Assembly (NCBI RefSeq): GCF_013280595.1
Contig: NZ_JAAATY010000001.1
Span: 913,629-977,628 of the forward strand
Origin: Kibdelosporangium persicum
Lineage (GTDB): Bacteria; Actinomycetota; Actinomycetes; Mycobacteriales; Pseudonocardiaceae
Direction: 5' to 3'
Length of the DNA stretch: 64,000 bases
Made by a program: the position numbers and the translations under genes. Within the stretch, counting starts at the first letter, position 1, and every line of letters begins with the position of its first letter. Under the pieces are notes generated by a model, which worked only from the letters and a program-made list of their open reading frames with translations, had not been told where the DNA came from and ran no database searches. Shown one piece after another: positions 1 to 8,032 of this stretch.

Positions 1-172
1 CCTGCTTCGCTCGGACGGGCTTGGTCGCCTAGAGCCGGCCGTTTCCACCCCGCCCCACGCAACCGACACCGCACCGCACCAACTCACCGCCGTGGACGGG
101 GCGGCGCCGGGCGCGTTGCGTGGCGTAAACGACCGGCGCGACCAAGCCAAAAACCGAATCGCCCCAGGTCAG

Positions 173-222
173 CCCTCGTGAGTACTTATCAGGGTTAGAA
201 CACGGATAAACACTCACGAGGG
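173..222. repeat. dispersed palindrome, copy 1
   Basis: Inverted repeat with 18-bp arms (173-190 and 205-222, two mismatches) around a 14-nt loop that reads AGGGTTAGAACACG. The same arms and loop recur at 6660-6707, 22881-22930 and 55106-55151. This copy sits 8 bp upstream of the likely -10 box of the following GNAT gene, so here it is upstream of a gene rather than between convergent genes. Positions 1-172 hold no gene I can support. A 9-bp inverted repeat (55-63 and 115-123) is the only structure seen there. Confidence 0.85.
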
Positions 223-244
223 GGGTTCACTAGATTTACTGACC

Positions 245-802
245 ATGGCTGAGGCTGCGGTGCACACCGCCCAACCGGACGACATCGACGAGATCGCCCG
301 CATCCAGGTGGAGACCTGGCGTGCCGCCTACGCCTCCCTGCTGCCCGGTGACGTGCTGGCCGGGCTCGACCAGGCCGAGATCGCCGAGGTCTGGCAGGAG
401 ACGATCAAGCAGGGCACCGCCACGGTCCACGTGGCCACCGAAGGCAGCTGGACGGTCGGGTTCTGCGCGGCCGGGCCCGCGCCGGACACGGAGCTGGCAG
501 ACGCCGACGGCAAGCTGCCGGAGGACGCCGACGCCGTGGGCATGGTCGCGACGCTGCTCGTCGAGCCGCGGTGGGGTCGGCGCGGGCACGGCGGCCGGTT
601 GCTGGCGACGGCCGCTGAAGGACTGCGTGCGATCGGTAAGTCGCGTGGTGTCGTATGGGTTCCGGAAAACGACGATGTGTCCGTCGCGTTCTACGAACGT
701 GCCGGCTGGCAGCGAGACGGTATGGTCCGCACCCTTGACGCGGGCGGGCGGCCGCTGCGCGAGATCCGGCTGACCGGGGATCTCGACCTCCGGCTGACGT
801 GA
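245..802 (+). CDS. GNAT family N-acetyltransferase
   Basis: 185-residue protein of the usual GNAT size. It starts with the beta1-alpha1 pattern (an acidic D-I-D-E-I-A-R-I-Q helix followed by a W-R-A-A-Y motif). It carries the acetyl-CoA pyrophosphate-binding loop as R-W-G-R-R-G-H-G-G around residues 108-116, followed by the W-V-P-E-N-D and FYERAGW segments typical of motif B. It probably transfers an acetyl group from acetyl-CoA to an amine; the substrate cannot be told. The ATG at 245 is chosen because a TAGATT box at 231-236 lies 8 nt before it, which suggests a short or leaderless mRNA. No functional link to the downstream gene is visible. Confidence 0.85.
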   Translation: MAEAAVHTAQPDDIDEIARIQVETWRAAYASLLPGDVLAGLDQAEIAEVWQETIKQGTATVHVATEGSWTVGFCAAGPAPDTELADADGKLPEDADAVGMVATLLVEPRWGRRGHGGRLLATAAEGLRAIGKSRGVVWVPENDDVSVAFYERAGWQRDGMVRTLDAGGRPLREIRLTGDLDLRLT

Positions 803-876
803 ATGTCCGTAAGCCGAACTGCCCACGAGTAATTCCGATACCCTGGCCTTACGGGGGTATCTGAACGCAAGGGGCC

Positions 877-1392
877 TTGAACTTGTTCGCAAGCCTGCTC
901 GTGGCAGCTGGTGTGGCGTTCAGTTCTGCGCTGATTCCCCTGGTCAGCACCGAGGTCTTCGTCCTGGCGCTGATCGCCAGGGAACCGGATCTGCCCTGCC
1001 TGGCGCTGGGCGCGGTGGTCGCGGTCGCCCAGGTTCTGGGGAAACTGGTCTACTACCTGGCCGCGCGGGGGTCACTTCGGCTTCCGTCGTTCATGCACCG
1101 CAAGGAGAAGCCGCTCACCGACCGGCGAATCCGTTGGCAACAACGGACGAAACGGGTGCGTGGCTGGGTGGACAAGCTGACCGAGAAGTGTCATCGGCAT
1201 CCACATTGGATGACCGGGACGTACGGGGTGAGCGCGGTGGTCGGCCTGCCGCCGTTCATGGCCACGACCGTCCTCGCGGGCCTGGCCAGGATGCCGATGT
1301 CCACGTTCCTCGCGGCCGGATTCGTCGGCCGTTGCGTGCGGTTCACCCTGCTGGCGATGTCCCCCGCGCTGATCGCCGGATGGCTGCTCTGA
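877..1392 (+). CDS. VTT/YqaA-like small integral membrane protein
   Basis: 171 residues with a hydrophobic N-terminal hairpin (residues 1-65), a basic loop (about 70-110), and a C-terminal part with G-L-P-P-F near residue 123. That part runs into T-V-L-A-G-L-A-R-M and then F-V-G-R-C-V-R-F, the pattern of the small DedA-like VTT proteins (YqaA type). These are inner-membrane proteins thought to act in lipid scrambling or transport; the exact role here is unknown. The TTG start at 877 follows an AAGGGG ribosome-binding site. Its last 50 bp overlap the 3' end of the convergent MocR gene. Confidence 0.6.
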   Translation: MNLFASLLVAAGVAFSSALIPLVSTEVFVLALIAREPDLPCLALGAVVAVAQVLGKLVYYLAARGSLRLPSFMHRKEKPLTDRRIRWQQRTKRVRGWVDKLTEKCHRHPHWMTGTYGVSAVVGLPPFMATTVLAGLARMPMSTFLAAGFVGRCVRFTLLAMSPALIAGWLL

Positions 1393-2767
1393 CCTCGGCG
1401 AGTCGCTGGATTCCTTCGGCGAGCGTGTGTTCCGGCGCGCCACCGAAGGTCAGCCGCACGTAGGAACCGGGTGGTTCGGCGGCAAACCACGGCCTGCCGG
1501 GAAAAACAACAACGTCACGGGCCGCGGCGGCGGTGGTGAGCTCGACATCGTCGAGGTCTTCGGGCAGCCGTGCCCAGACGTGCAGACCGCCGGTCGGTGT
1601 GGTGACGTCGAAATCCGGCAGATGTGAGCGCAGTGCGCTCAGCAAAACGTCGCGGCGCGACCGCAACGCACCCCGCAACGACCGCAGATGCCTGCGCCAG
1701 AAGGGCGAGGTCACCAGGTCGATCGCAGCTTCCTGCAACGGGCCGGAAACATAAAAATCGTCGAGCGAACGCGCTGTGCGCAACCGGATTCCGGCCGGGC
1801 CGCGGGCACCGATAACAGCGACACGCAACCCTGGAGCGGCCACTTTGGTCAGTGACCGGACGTAGACGACATGCCCGTCGACGTCTTCGGACGCCAACGT
1901 CGGCGGCGTGGCGCCGTCGATCGTCAAACCCCGCCCCCAATCGTCCTCGATGAGGAACGCGCCCGCCGCACGGACGATGGCGAACACCTCGGGCCGTCGA
2001 GCCGCGGAAAGCACGGCTCCGTGCGGGTTCGCGTGCAGCGGTTGGCAGTAGAACAACCGCGCGCCCGTACGCTCGAACGCCGCGGCAAGCAGATCAGGCC
2101 GCACGCCATCGGCGTCCGTGGGTACGGGAACGACGCGCAACCCAGCGTCTCGCGCAGCGGCGATGGCGCCCAGATACGTCGGCGCTTCAAGCAGCACCAC
2201 CTCACCCGGCTCGCTCAAGCCACGAAACACCGTCGACAACGCCGGCTGAGCGCCCGAGCACACCGTCATGTCACCCGCCCGCAGTTCACCGCCCGCCTCA
2301 CGGGCGAACCACGCGCGCAGTTCCTCCCGGCCTTCCAGGGGCACACGGCCCCACGCGGCAGGTCTGCGTGCGGCACGACTCAACGCGGCACCCAGCGCCT
2401 CGGTGGGCAGCAGCCCGGGGTCGAGGTAGCCACTGGACAGTTGCAGCACCTCCGGGCGCGGCACCGCGATGAGGCTGCTCACGAGCTCCTCACCGGGCCG
2501 GCCGGGGCCCAGGGCGACCGACTGCCAGGACAGGTCCGGAGCACGTGCCGGAGCGGGCCGGGCGGCGACGTAACTGCCACGCCCCGGCCGGACCTCCACC
2601 AGGCCCTCCCCTGCCATGCGCCGGATGGCTTGCTGCACGGTGACCGGTGAGGCCTTGTGCCGCGCCATCAACTCCCGCACGGACGGCAGCCGATCGCCGG
2701 GCTGGCCCGCGCGGACGACCGAGCGGAGGTCGTCGATAACGCGGAGAGCTGCGTTATCCTCATTCAT
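1343..2767 (-). CDS. MocR/PdxR-type regulator (GntR HTH + aminotransferase fold)
   Basis: 474 residues. Residues 1-70 are a GntR winged helix (G-D-R-L-P-S-V-R-E-L, then T-V-Q-Q-A-I-R-R and G-R-G-S-Y-V). Residues 85-470 are a fold-type I aminotransferase domain with N247, D275-D276 and the SLTK motif, whose K308 should bind PLP, followed by A-P-G-L-R. MocR proteins sense PLP or amino compounds and control a neighbouring gene, often the divergent one. Here that is the EamA transporter, whose start codon interlocks with this one. The ATG at 2767 gives a normal N-terminus directly before the HTH, and a TACTCT box lies 8 nt upstream on this strand. The effector is unknown. Confidence 0.92.
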   Translation of the reverse strand: MNEDNAALRVIDDLRSVVRAGQPGDRLPSVRELMARHKASPVTVQQAIRRMAGEGLVEVRPGRGSYVAARPAPARAPDLSWQSVALGPGRPGEELVSSLIAVPRPEVLQLSSGYLDPGLLPTEALGAALSRAARRPAAWGRVPLEGREELRAWFAREAGGELRAGDMTVCSGAQPALSTVFRGLSEPGEVVLLEAPTYLGAIAAARDAGLRVVPVPTDADGVRPDLLAAAFERTGARLFYCQPLHANPHGAVLSAARRPEVFAIVRAAGAFLIEDDWGRGLTIDGATPPTLASEDVDGHVVYVRSLTKVAAPGLRVAVIGARGPAGIRLRTARSLDDFYVSGPLQEAAIDLVTSPFWRRHLRSLRGALRSRRDVLLSALRSHLPDFDVTTPTGGLHVWARLPEDLDDVELTTAAAARDVVVFPGRPWFAAEPPGSYVRLTFGGAPEHTLAEGIQRLAEVRAAIRRSARGTSPAG

Positions 2768-2806
2768 GAGAGCCGAGAGTAACGTTATCGCGCCCGCGGG
2801 GATAAC
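2735..2806. promoter_or_regulatory. divergent MocR/EamA promoter with four GATAAC sites
   Basis: Four GATAAC/GTTATC hexamers occur in 72 bp (2735-2740, 2753-2758, 2784-2789, 2801-2806). The first two form a perfect inverted repeat, GATAACGC at 2735-2742 and GCGTTATC at 2751-2758, with an 8-bp spacer. A TATCCT box at 2755-2760 lies 5 nt before the EamA ATG. TACTCT on the minus strand (2781-2776) lies 8 nt before the MocR ATG. The two ATGs share the tetranucleotide CATG at 2765-2768. I infer leaderless divergent transcripts and MocR binding sites placed inside the first codons of both genes. Confidence 0.6.
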
Positions 2807-3644
2807 ACTGGGCGCGCTGGGGGTCCTCGGGTTCAGCTTCTCGCTTCCGGCCACCCGGCTGGCCGTCGCCGGTCTCGACCCGTGGTTCGTCTCGTTCGGG
2901 CGCGCCGTCGGCGCGGGCCTGCTCGCGGTCGCGTATCTCGCCTTCGTCCGCGCCCCGCGCCCCAGTCGCGACCAGGTCAGGCGACTGCTGATCGTCGCGC
3001 TCGGAATCGTGGTCGGCTTTCCGCTCTTCACCTCCCTGGCCCTGACAACACAAACGTCCGCGCACGGCGCCGTTGTCATCGCCGGATTGCCCATGTCGAC
3101 GGCCATCTGGGCGGTGATTCGCGCGGGGGAAAGGCCGCGGCCGGGATTCTGGCTCGCCAGTGGCGCCGGTTTTGTCGCCGTTCTGGCGTTCGTGGCGACA
3201 ACCGGGGGTATTTCCGGCGGTTTTGAACTGGCCGACGCGTTTCTGCTGATCGCGATCGTGTTGTGCGGACTGGGTTACGCCGAGGGCGGCGCGCTGGCCC
3301 GTGACCTCGGCGGCGCCAGGACGGTGTGCTGGGCGCTTGTCGTCTCCTTGCCGGTGACCGTGCCGATCGCCTTGCTCACCAGCGACTTCTCCCGTTCCAC
3401 CGGATCCGCGTGGTTCGGTTTCGCTTACGTGACGGTCATTTCCATGTTCCTGGGGTTCTTCGCGTGGTACGCCGGGCTGGCTCGCGGCGGAGTCGCGAAG
3501 GTCGGCCAGGTTCAACTCGGACAGCCGGTGCTGACCCTGGCGTGGTCGGCGTTTGTGCTGCATGAGCCGGTCGGCTGGCTCACCGTCGCGGCCGCCGCGG
3601 CGGTGCTGACCTGCGTCGTCTGGACCCAGCGCAGCAGAGCCTGA
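2766..3644 (+). CDS. EamA/DMT family transporter
   Basis: 292 residues, about ten hydrophobic segments, with two EamA-like halves. The first half begins at G-A-L-G-V-L-G-F-S-F-S-L-P-A-T-R and the second near residue 150. The late F-A-W-Y-x-G-L and Q-L-G-Q-P-V-L-T-L-A-W-S-A-F motifs are typical of drug/metabolite exporters of the RhaT/EamA superfamily. It probably exports an amino compound or vitamer, since its regulator is of the PLP-sensing MocR type. The start is set by overlap with the divergent MocR start; a TATCCT -10 box just upstream implies no leader. Confidence 0.88.
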   Translation: MRAESNVIAPAGITLGALGVLGFSFSLPATRLAVAGLDPWFVSFGRAVGAGLLAVAYLAFVRAPRPSRDQVRRLLIVALGIVVGFPLFTSLALTTQTSAHGAVVIAGLPMSTAIWAVIRAGERPRPGFWLASGAGFVAVLAFVATTGGISGGFELADAFLLIAIVLCGLGYAEGGALARDLGGARTVCWALVVSLPVTVPIALLTSDFSRSTGSAWFGFAYVTVISMFLGFFAWYAGLARGGVAKVGQVQLGQPVLTLAWSAFVLHEPVGWLTVAAAAAVLTCVVWTQRSRA

Positions 3645-3650
3645 GTGCTT

Positions 3651-3670
3651 GATAACGAAAAGATAACGAA
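3651..3670 (+). promoter_or_regulatory. direct repeat GATAACGAA x2
   Basis: Two 9-bp direct repeats, GATAACGAA at 3651-3659 and 3662-3670, spaced 11 bp apart, just after the EamA stop codon and in the upstream region of the first DUF1996 gene. The core hexamer is the one repeated in the MocR/EamA promoter, so a shared regulator is possible. The rest of 3671-3830 shows nothing I recognise; the ribosome-binding site GAGGTGAG is at 3831-3838. Confidence 0.35.
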
Positions 3671-3844
3671 CGGGCCACGTTTGAACGACCCAGGCCAACG
3701 CGTCCGTATCCCCCTGTGAGCAAGGAAGAAATCCCCCGACCCAGCTTTCGCCCCACAACCCCAGGCAACACCCTTTCGTAGCAGTCCCGCCGAGCTGCTT
3801 CGGCGTCCTCGCCTGGCCAAAATCCGGAACGAGGTGAGAAATCG

Positions 3845-5065
3845 ATGGCCCGAAAGTCAGGGCATCACCGAATCTCCCGCAGAACAAAGGTCGCCACGGC
3901 GGGTCTGGGACTCGTCCTGGCGATCGGCGGCACAGTGGTCATCACGACCGCCGGTGAACCAGGACAGGCCAGAGCAGATCTCGCGGACAAGTCGTTCTTC
4001 GTGGACATCACCACGGTTCAGCCGAACGTCGACCCGCCGCGGCAGCAGGACGACGCGTCGACCGGGACGTTCACGGTGGACTGCGGAAGGAACGAGAACG
4101 GCCACTTCAACCCCGACAACTTCATCGCCCAGCCCGGCGTCCGCAACGGCGCCCAGCACCTGCACGACTACGTCGGCAACCTGACCACCGACGCCGACTC
4201 CACCAACGAGAGCCTCCAGGCCGGTGGCACCACCTGCAAGAACGGTGACAAGTCCACGTACTTCTGGCCGGTCGTCCGGATCGAGGAGGCCGAGGACGAG
4301 CAGCAGGACAACAACGACGACCAGAACCAGGAGGAGCGGAACGAGAACGGCGGCAACGCCGGTCAGGACAACGCCGGACAGCGTGACGGTCAGCGCGCCG
4401 ATGGGCGTGACCAGCGCCAGAACAACCAGCAGGACAACAACAACCAGCAGGGTGGCGACGAGCAGGACGGCAACGAGGAAGAGCCGCCCGAGCTCGAGGC
4501 CCCGAACGAGCAGAACGAACTGGCCGGCAACGACGGCGAGATCCAGCGTCCCGCCGAGGTCGACCTGACGTTCCGCGGCAGCCCGGCCGGTGACGTCGTC
4601 GCGATGCCGAAGTTCCTGCGCATCCTCTACGGCGACGCGAAGGTGTCGGCCAACGGAACCAAGAACGCCCGGAATTCCTGGACCTGCCAGGGTTTTGAGG
4701 ACCGGGTGCTGATCAACAAGTACCCGATCTGCCCGAACGGCGCCCCGGTCAAGCGCATTCACGACTTCCCGAGCTGCTGGGACGGCGAGAACATCGATTC
4801 GGAGAACCACCGGGACCACATCGTCTACCCGAACCCCAACGGCCAGTGCCCGGACGGGTTCCAGGCGGTCCCGCAGCTGCGGATCACCCTGACCTACGAC
4901 ATCCCGCAGGAGGTTCAAGAACAGGGCCGGTACAAAGTGGACTCTTTCCCCGAGGAGGAGCACAACCCGTTCTCCGACCACGACGACTTCGCCAACGTGA
5001 TGTCCGACCAGATCATGAACCGCGTCGTCGACTGCGTCAACCAGGGCCGGACCTGTAACGAATAG
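3845..5065 (+). CDS. exported DUF1996 protein with Asn/Gln/Asp-rich insert (paralogue 1)
   Basis: 406 residues. A basic N-terminus (H-R-I-S-R-R-T-K) and a hydrophobic segment to about residue 35 form a signal peptide or anchor. The DUF1996 core is split. The first part runs to about residue 146 and contains H-L-H-D-Y at 105-109 and C-K-N-G-D-K-S-T-Y-F-W-P. The second runs from about 235 to the end with F-P-S-C-W-D-G near 308 and a conserved H-R-D-H-I-V. Between them lies an 88-residue low-complexity stretch rich in N, Q, D and E. The family is common in actinobacterial and fungal secretomes and has no settled function. GAGGTGAG precedes the ATG. It is a tandem paralogue of the next gene. Confidence 0.88.
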   Translation: MARKSGHHRISRRTKVATAGLGLVLAIGGTVVITTAGEPGQARADLADKSFFVDITTVQPNVDPPRQQDDASTGTFTVDCGRNENGHFNPDNFIAQPGVRNGAQHLHDYVGNLTTDADSTNESLQAGGTTCKNGDKSTYFWPVVRIEEAEDEQQDNNDDQNQEERNENGGNAGQDNAGQRDGQRADGRDQRQNNQQDNNNQQGGDEQDGNEEEPPELEAPNEQNELAGNDGEIQRPAEVDLTFRGSPAGDVVAMPKFLRILYGDAKVSANGTKNARNSWTCQGFEDRVLINKYPICPNGAPVKRIHDFPSCWDGENIDSENHRDHIVYPNPNGQCPDGFQAVPQLRITLTYDIPQEVQEQGRYKVDSFPEEEHNPFSDHDDFANVMSDQIMNRVVDCVNQGRTCNE

Positions 5066-5075
5066 CAGCATCGTG

Positions 5076-5108
5076 CCGTGAGTGCCGCCCAGCGTGCGGC
5101 ACTCACGG
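5076..5108 (+). terminator. stem-loop between the two DUF1996 genes
   Basis: Perfect 13-bp stem (5076-5088 with 5096-5108) and a 7-nt loop, 10 bp after the stop codon of the first DUF1996 gene. It is followed by TCTT rather than a long T tract, as is common in actinobacterial terminators. It suggests that the two paralogues are separate transcription units. Confidence 0.7.
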
Positions 5109-5181
5109 TCTTGCCGGGGTTTACCCGCCGATCCACAAACCCTTGTAGAACCCGAAAATGAAACAACGAGGTGAGTAGTCG

Positions 5182-6648
5182 ATGGCCCGCACCACTGGGC
5201 GGCACCGCATCTCCCGCCGTACGAAGGTCGCCACCGGGGCATTAGGTCTGGCGCTCGCGGCAGGCACCATCGTGGTCATCACGACCACCGGCAACAGCCC
5301 TGACGCGAACGCAGGCGTCGCTGACAGGTCCCTGTTCGTGGACATCACCAAGGTCCAGCAGAACGTGCCGCAGATCCGCAACCAGCGGGGCGGCAGCACG
5401 GGCACCTTCACCGTCAACTGCGGCCGCAACGAGAACGGCCACTTCAACGCGGACAACTTCATCGCCCAGCCAGGTGTGAAGATGGGCGCCGAGCACCTGC
5501 ACGACTACGTCGGCAACCTGTCCAGCAACGCCGACTCGAACAACAAGAGCCTCGCCAAGGCGGGGACCACCTGCAAGAACGGCGACAAGTCCACGTACTT
5601 CTGGCCGGTGGTGCGGATCGTCAAGAACGAGCCCGCCGCGCAGACGAACGGCACGAAGGACTCCGACGGCAACTGGCAGCGTTACCAGGAGGCCCAGGCC
5701 GACGCCGCGGCGGAGAAGAAGGAGCCACGGGTCGACTGCAAGGACGTCGCCAGTGAGCTGCCCGCCGACGTGCCCGAGCAGGCCGCTCCGGTGGTCGAGC
5801 AGGAACTGAAGAAGATCGACGAGCAGAAGGCCGCGGCCGAGCAGAAGCTCGAGACGGCCAAGAACGTCGACCAGGAGGTCGTCGGACCGCTGACCGAGCA
5901 GCGCAAGCAGGCGCTGGACCGGATCAGCCAGGCGGTCAACCGGCCCGGCCAGCAGCCCAAGGACTTCGGCCAGCTCGCCCCCTGCGGCATCAAGCAGCCC
6001 AACAACGGCGGCGTGACCGACAACGGCGACGAGAACAACGAGGTCAACACCGAGGGCACCAAGGAGCACAAGCACAAGGCGGGTGACCCGAACCTCGAGA
6101 TCGGCATCAACACCGGCGTCATCCAGCGGCCGGCCAAGGTGGAGCTGACCTTCCGCGGCAACCCGACCGAGAAGGTCAAGGCCATGCCCCGGTTCCTGCG
6201 CATCCTGACCGGTGACGCCAAGGCGATCCTGAACGCGCCGTCGAAGAACGCCCGCAAGGTCTGGACCTGCAGCGGCTTCGAGGACAAGGTCCTGATGGAC
6301 AAGTACCCGATCTGCCCGCAGGGCTCGAACGTCATGCGTGTGCACGACTTCCCGAGCTGCTGGGACGGCAAGAACGTCGACTCGGCCAACCACCGCGACC
6401 ACATCGTGCACCGGCAGGAGAACGGCCAGTGCGCGCGGGGCCTCGTCCCGTTGCCGCAGCTGCGGATCAGCCTGACCTACAACATCCCGCGGGACGTCCA
6501 GCAGAAGGGCCTGTACTCGCTCGACTCGTTCGCCTCGGAGAAGAACAACCCGGCCACCGACCACAACGACTTCGCCAACGTGATGTCCGAGTGCATCATG
6601 TTCCGCCTGGTCAACTGCATCAACAAGGGCCGGACCTGCCGCGAGTGA
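5182..6648 (+). CDS. exported DUF1996 protein with charged helical insert (paralogue 2)
   Basis: 488 residues, clearly a duplicate of the upstream gene: same basic signal region (H-R-I-S-R-R-T-K-V-A-T), same D-I-T start of the mature part, same H-L-H-D-Y, F-W-P-V-V-R-I and F-P-S-C-W-D-G motifs and the same H-R-D-H-I-V. At the same point in the fold (after about residue 146, before R-P-A-K-V-E-L-T-F-R-G at about 317) it carries a 170-residue insert. That insert is rich in K, E, Q and A and should be largely helical or coiled coil. The protein is predicted to be exported; its function is unknown. The ATG at 5182 follows GAGGTGAG. The following palindrome (6660-6707) probably ends transcription. 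Confidence 0.88.
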   Translation: MARTTGRHRISRRTKVATGALGLALAAGTIVVITTTGNSPDANAGVADRSLFVDITKVQQNVPQIRNQRGGSTGTFTVNCGRNENGHFNADNFIAQPGVKMGAEHLHDYVGNLSSNADSNNKSLAKAGTTCKNGDKSTYFWPVVRIVKNEPAAQTNGTKDSDGNWQRYQEAQADAAAEKKEPRVDCKDVASELPADVPEQAAPVVEQELKKIDEQKAAAEQKLETAKNVDQEVVGPLTEQRKQALDRISQAVNRPGQQPKDFGQLAPCGIKQPNNGGVTDNGDENNEVNTEGTKEHKHKAGDPNLEIGINTGVIQRPAKVELTFRGNPTEKVKAMPRFLRILTGDAKAILNAPSKNARKVWTCSGFEDKVLMDKYPICPQGSNVMRVHDFPSCWDGKNVDSANHRDHIVHRQENGQCARGLVPLPQLRISLTYNIPRDVQQKGLYSLDSFASEKNNPATDHNDFANVMSECIMFRLVNCINKGRTCRE

Positions 6649-6659
6649 CCCACCCCTCC

Positions 6660-6707
6660 CCTCGTGAGTGTTTATCAGGGTTAGAACCCCGATAAACACT
6701 CACGAGG
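6660..6707. repeat. dispersed palindrome, copy 2 (bidirectional terminator position)
   Basis: Perfect 17-bp arms (6660-6676 and 6691-6707) with the loop AGGGTTAGAACCCC, followed on the plus strand by TCTTTTC. It lies between the convergent DUF1996 gene and the MauE-like gene, 11 bp after one stop codon and 5 bp before the other, where a shared terminator is expected. This is the best-paired of the four copies in the window. Confidence 0.85.
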
Positions 6708-6712
6708 TCTTT

Positions 6713-7414
6713 TCAGGCCAGGGCGAAGCGCACGGCCTCGGGGTCGTAGCGGTCACGCGGGACCGCGAACACCGCCGTCGCGCGTTCACCGTCCCGCTCG
6801 GCGGAGTACGTGAGAATCCGCCATTCCCCTTCGTCCCAGGTGTCCAGCACGTCGGACCGCAGCAGCGGATACGCCGACTGGTACACCTGGCTCTTGTGCA
6901 GTTGCTGCACGGTCGAAGTCACCGGGATGTGGAACTCGGTGTTCCCCAGTGGATGCAGCAGCTTGACCTTCCAGCGCCGCAACGGGATCAGCCAGTAGCC
7001 GTCCAGCTCGGCCGACAGCACCACGATCGCCACCGCTCCGGGAATGACCGCGTACCACGGCAAGAGTTCCGCCGTGACTACCATTCCGGCGAGCACCACA
7101 GCCCTCGCCAGCGCCCGCACGCCGACCGGCGCGAACTTGTCGGACAGGCATCCGCAGGACGAGTCCGGCTCGGCGACCCGGGCCCACGAGAGATACCCGA
7201 GCAGGCCGAGGAACCAGGCGAACGCCGCCCACTTCCCCACCGGGTTCGGCACCAGCAACCCGGCGGCGAGCAGGACCTCCACGCCGCCGATGAGCCGAAA
7301 CACCGTAACCACACGGTGTTCGCCCACGATCTTGCCGAGGGCCGACCGCTGCGAGCCACCGCGGAACTTGAACACGGCCGCCCAGACCAGGACGGCTGCG
7401 ACGAGGACCTCCAT
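6713..7414 (-). CDS. MauE/DoxX-like integral membrane protein
   Basis: 233 residues. The N-terminal part has four hydrophobic segments (about residues 1-20, 45-65, 68-85, 110-150). A periplasm-facing C-G-C pair in D-S-S-C-G-C-L sits near residue 93, the hallmark of MauE, which is needed for maturation of disulfide-rich methylamine dehydrogenase. The C-terminal 90 residues are soluble and not recognised. It is the last gene of a three-gene operon. Its ATG shares one base with the stop codon of the upstream Tat protein (TGATG), so the two are translationally coupled. I infer a role in oxidative folding of the Cys-rich protein encoded first in the operon. Confidence 0.72.
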   Translation of the reverse strand: MEVLVAAVLVWAAVFKFRGGSQRSALGKIVGEHRVVTVFRLIGGVEVLLAAGLLVPNPVGKWAAFAWFLGLLGYLSWARVAEPDSSCGCLSDKFAPVGVRALARAVVLAGMVVTAELLPWYAVIPGAVAIVVLSAELDGYWLIPLRRWKVKLLHPLGNTEFHIPVTSTVQQLHKSQVYQSAYPLLRSDVLDTWDEGEWRILTYSAERDGERATAVFAVPRDRYDPEAVRFALA

Positions 7415-8019
7415 CACGCCGCCGCAGCGTAGACGGTCGCGATGTCGACCTCGTTGGTGTCCGGCCGCCAGGCACCGATCACCTGGGCATGCTTGCCGAC
7501 CTGCAGCAACGACAGGTCGCTGATCGCCGGGGTGCCGTTGTAGACCGCGGCCGTCGTGCCCGACACCACATGGCCGACGATTCGGTGGCCGTGGTGGTCC
7601 AGGTGCAGCACGTCGCGGTTGATCGCGACGATGTGCGTCTGCAGATTCACGATGTTGAGCCAGATCGCGTCCGCGGCCAGCACTCCGTCCGGCATCCGCG
7701 CGCCACGGGCGTACAGCCCGTCGCCCACTTCCGCCTCGTCGAACGTGGTGTTCCGTAACTTCCAGATACTGGTGCCGCCGGTGACCTGGATGCGGTGGAA
7801 CGTCCGGTCCGACCCGGTGACCATGAGCATGCTGCCCTGGATGCCGGTGATCCGGCCCTCGGCGAAGTCCGGGTCGACGGCGTCCGGCTCCAGCATCCAC
7901 TTGTCGTCCGCGAACGCCGTTTCCGGCGCCAGCGAACCGAGTGCGGTCGCGCCGACGACCGTGGTGGCGGTGCCGAGCACGGCACTGGTCAGGAACTTCC
8001 GCCGGCCAAGGTTCTCCAT
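7414..8019 (-). CDS. Tat-exported protein of unknown function
   Basis: 201 residues from the ATG at 8019, which has GAGAGGG upstream; a GTG at 8028 is an alternative. The N-terminus has a twin-arginine motif, G-R-R-K-F-L, followed by a hydrophobic A/V/G/T stretch and an A-F-A cleavage site, so export is by Tat. The mature part is predicted to be mostly beta, with repeats of the form G-x-I-T-G-I-Q and V-G-D-G-L-Y-A-R-G, which resemble small OB-fold (DUF5666-like) domains. That assignment is tentative. No metal or cofactor motif is evident beyond D-H-H-G-H. It is the middle gene of the operon with the Cys-rich and MauE-like proteins. Confidence 0.68.
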   Translation of the reverse strand: MENLGRRKFLTSAVLGTATTVVGATALGSLAPETAFADDKWMLEPDAVDPDFAEGRITGIQGSMLMVTGSDRTFHRIQVTGGTSIWKLRNTTFDEAEVGDGLYARGARMPDGVLAADAIWLNIVNLQTHIVAINRDVLHLDHHGHRIVGHVVSGTTAAVYNGTPAISDLSLLQVGKHAQVIGAWRPDTNEVDIATVYAAAA

Positions 8020-8032
8020 TGTGGACACCCTC

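Noticed and set aside
29..217. 62-codon minus-strand frame at the left edge
   Set aside because: Begins inside the palindrome, has no homology pattern or ribosome-binding site and a composition of random GC-rich sequence.
6668..6706. Short ORFs beginning inside the dispersed palindromes (starts near 6668, 55113 and 55144)
   Set aside because: They begin with the translation of the palindrome arm itself and continue antisense to well-supported genes.
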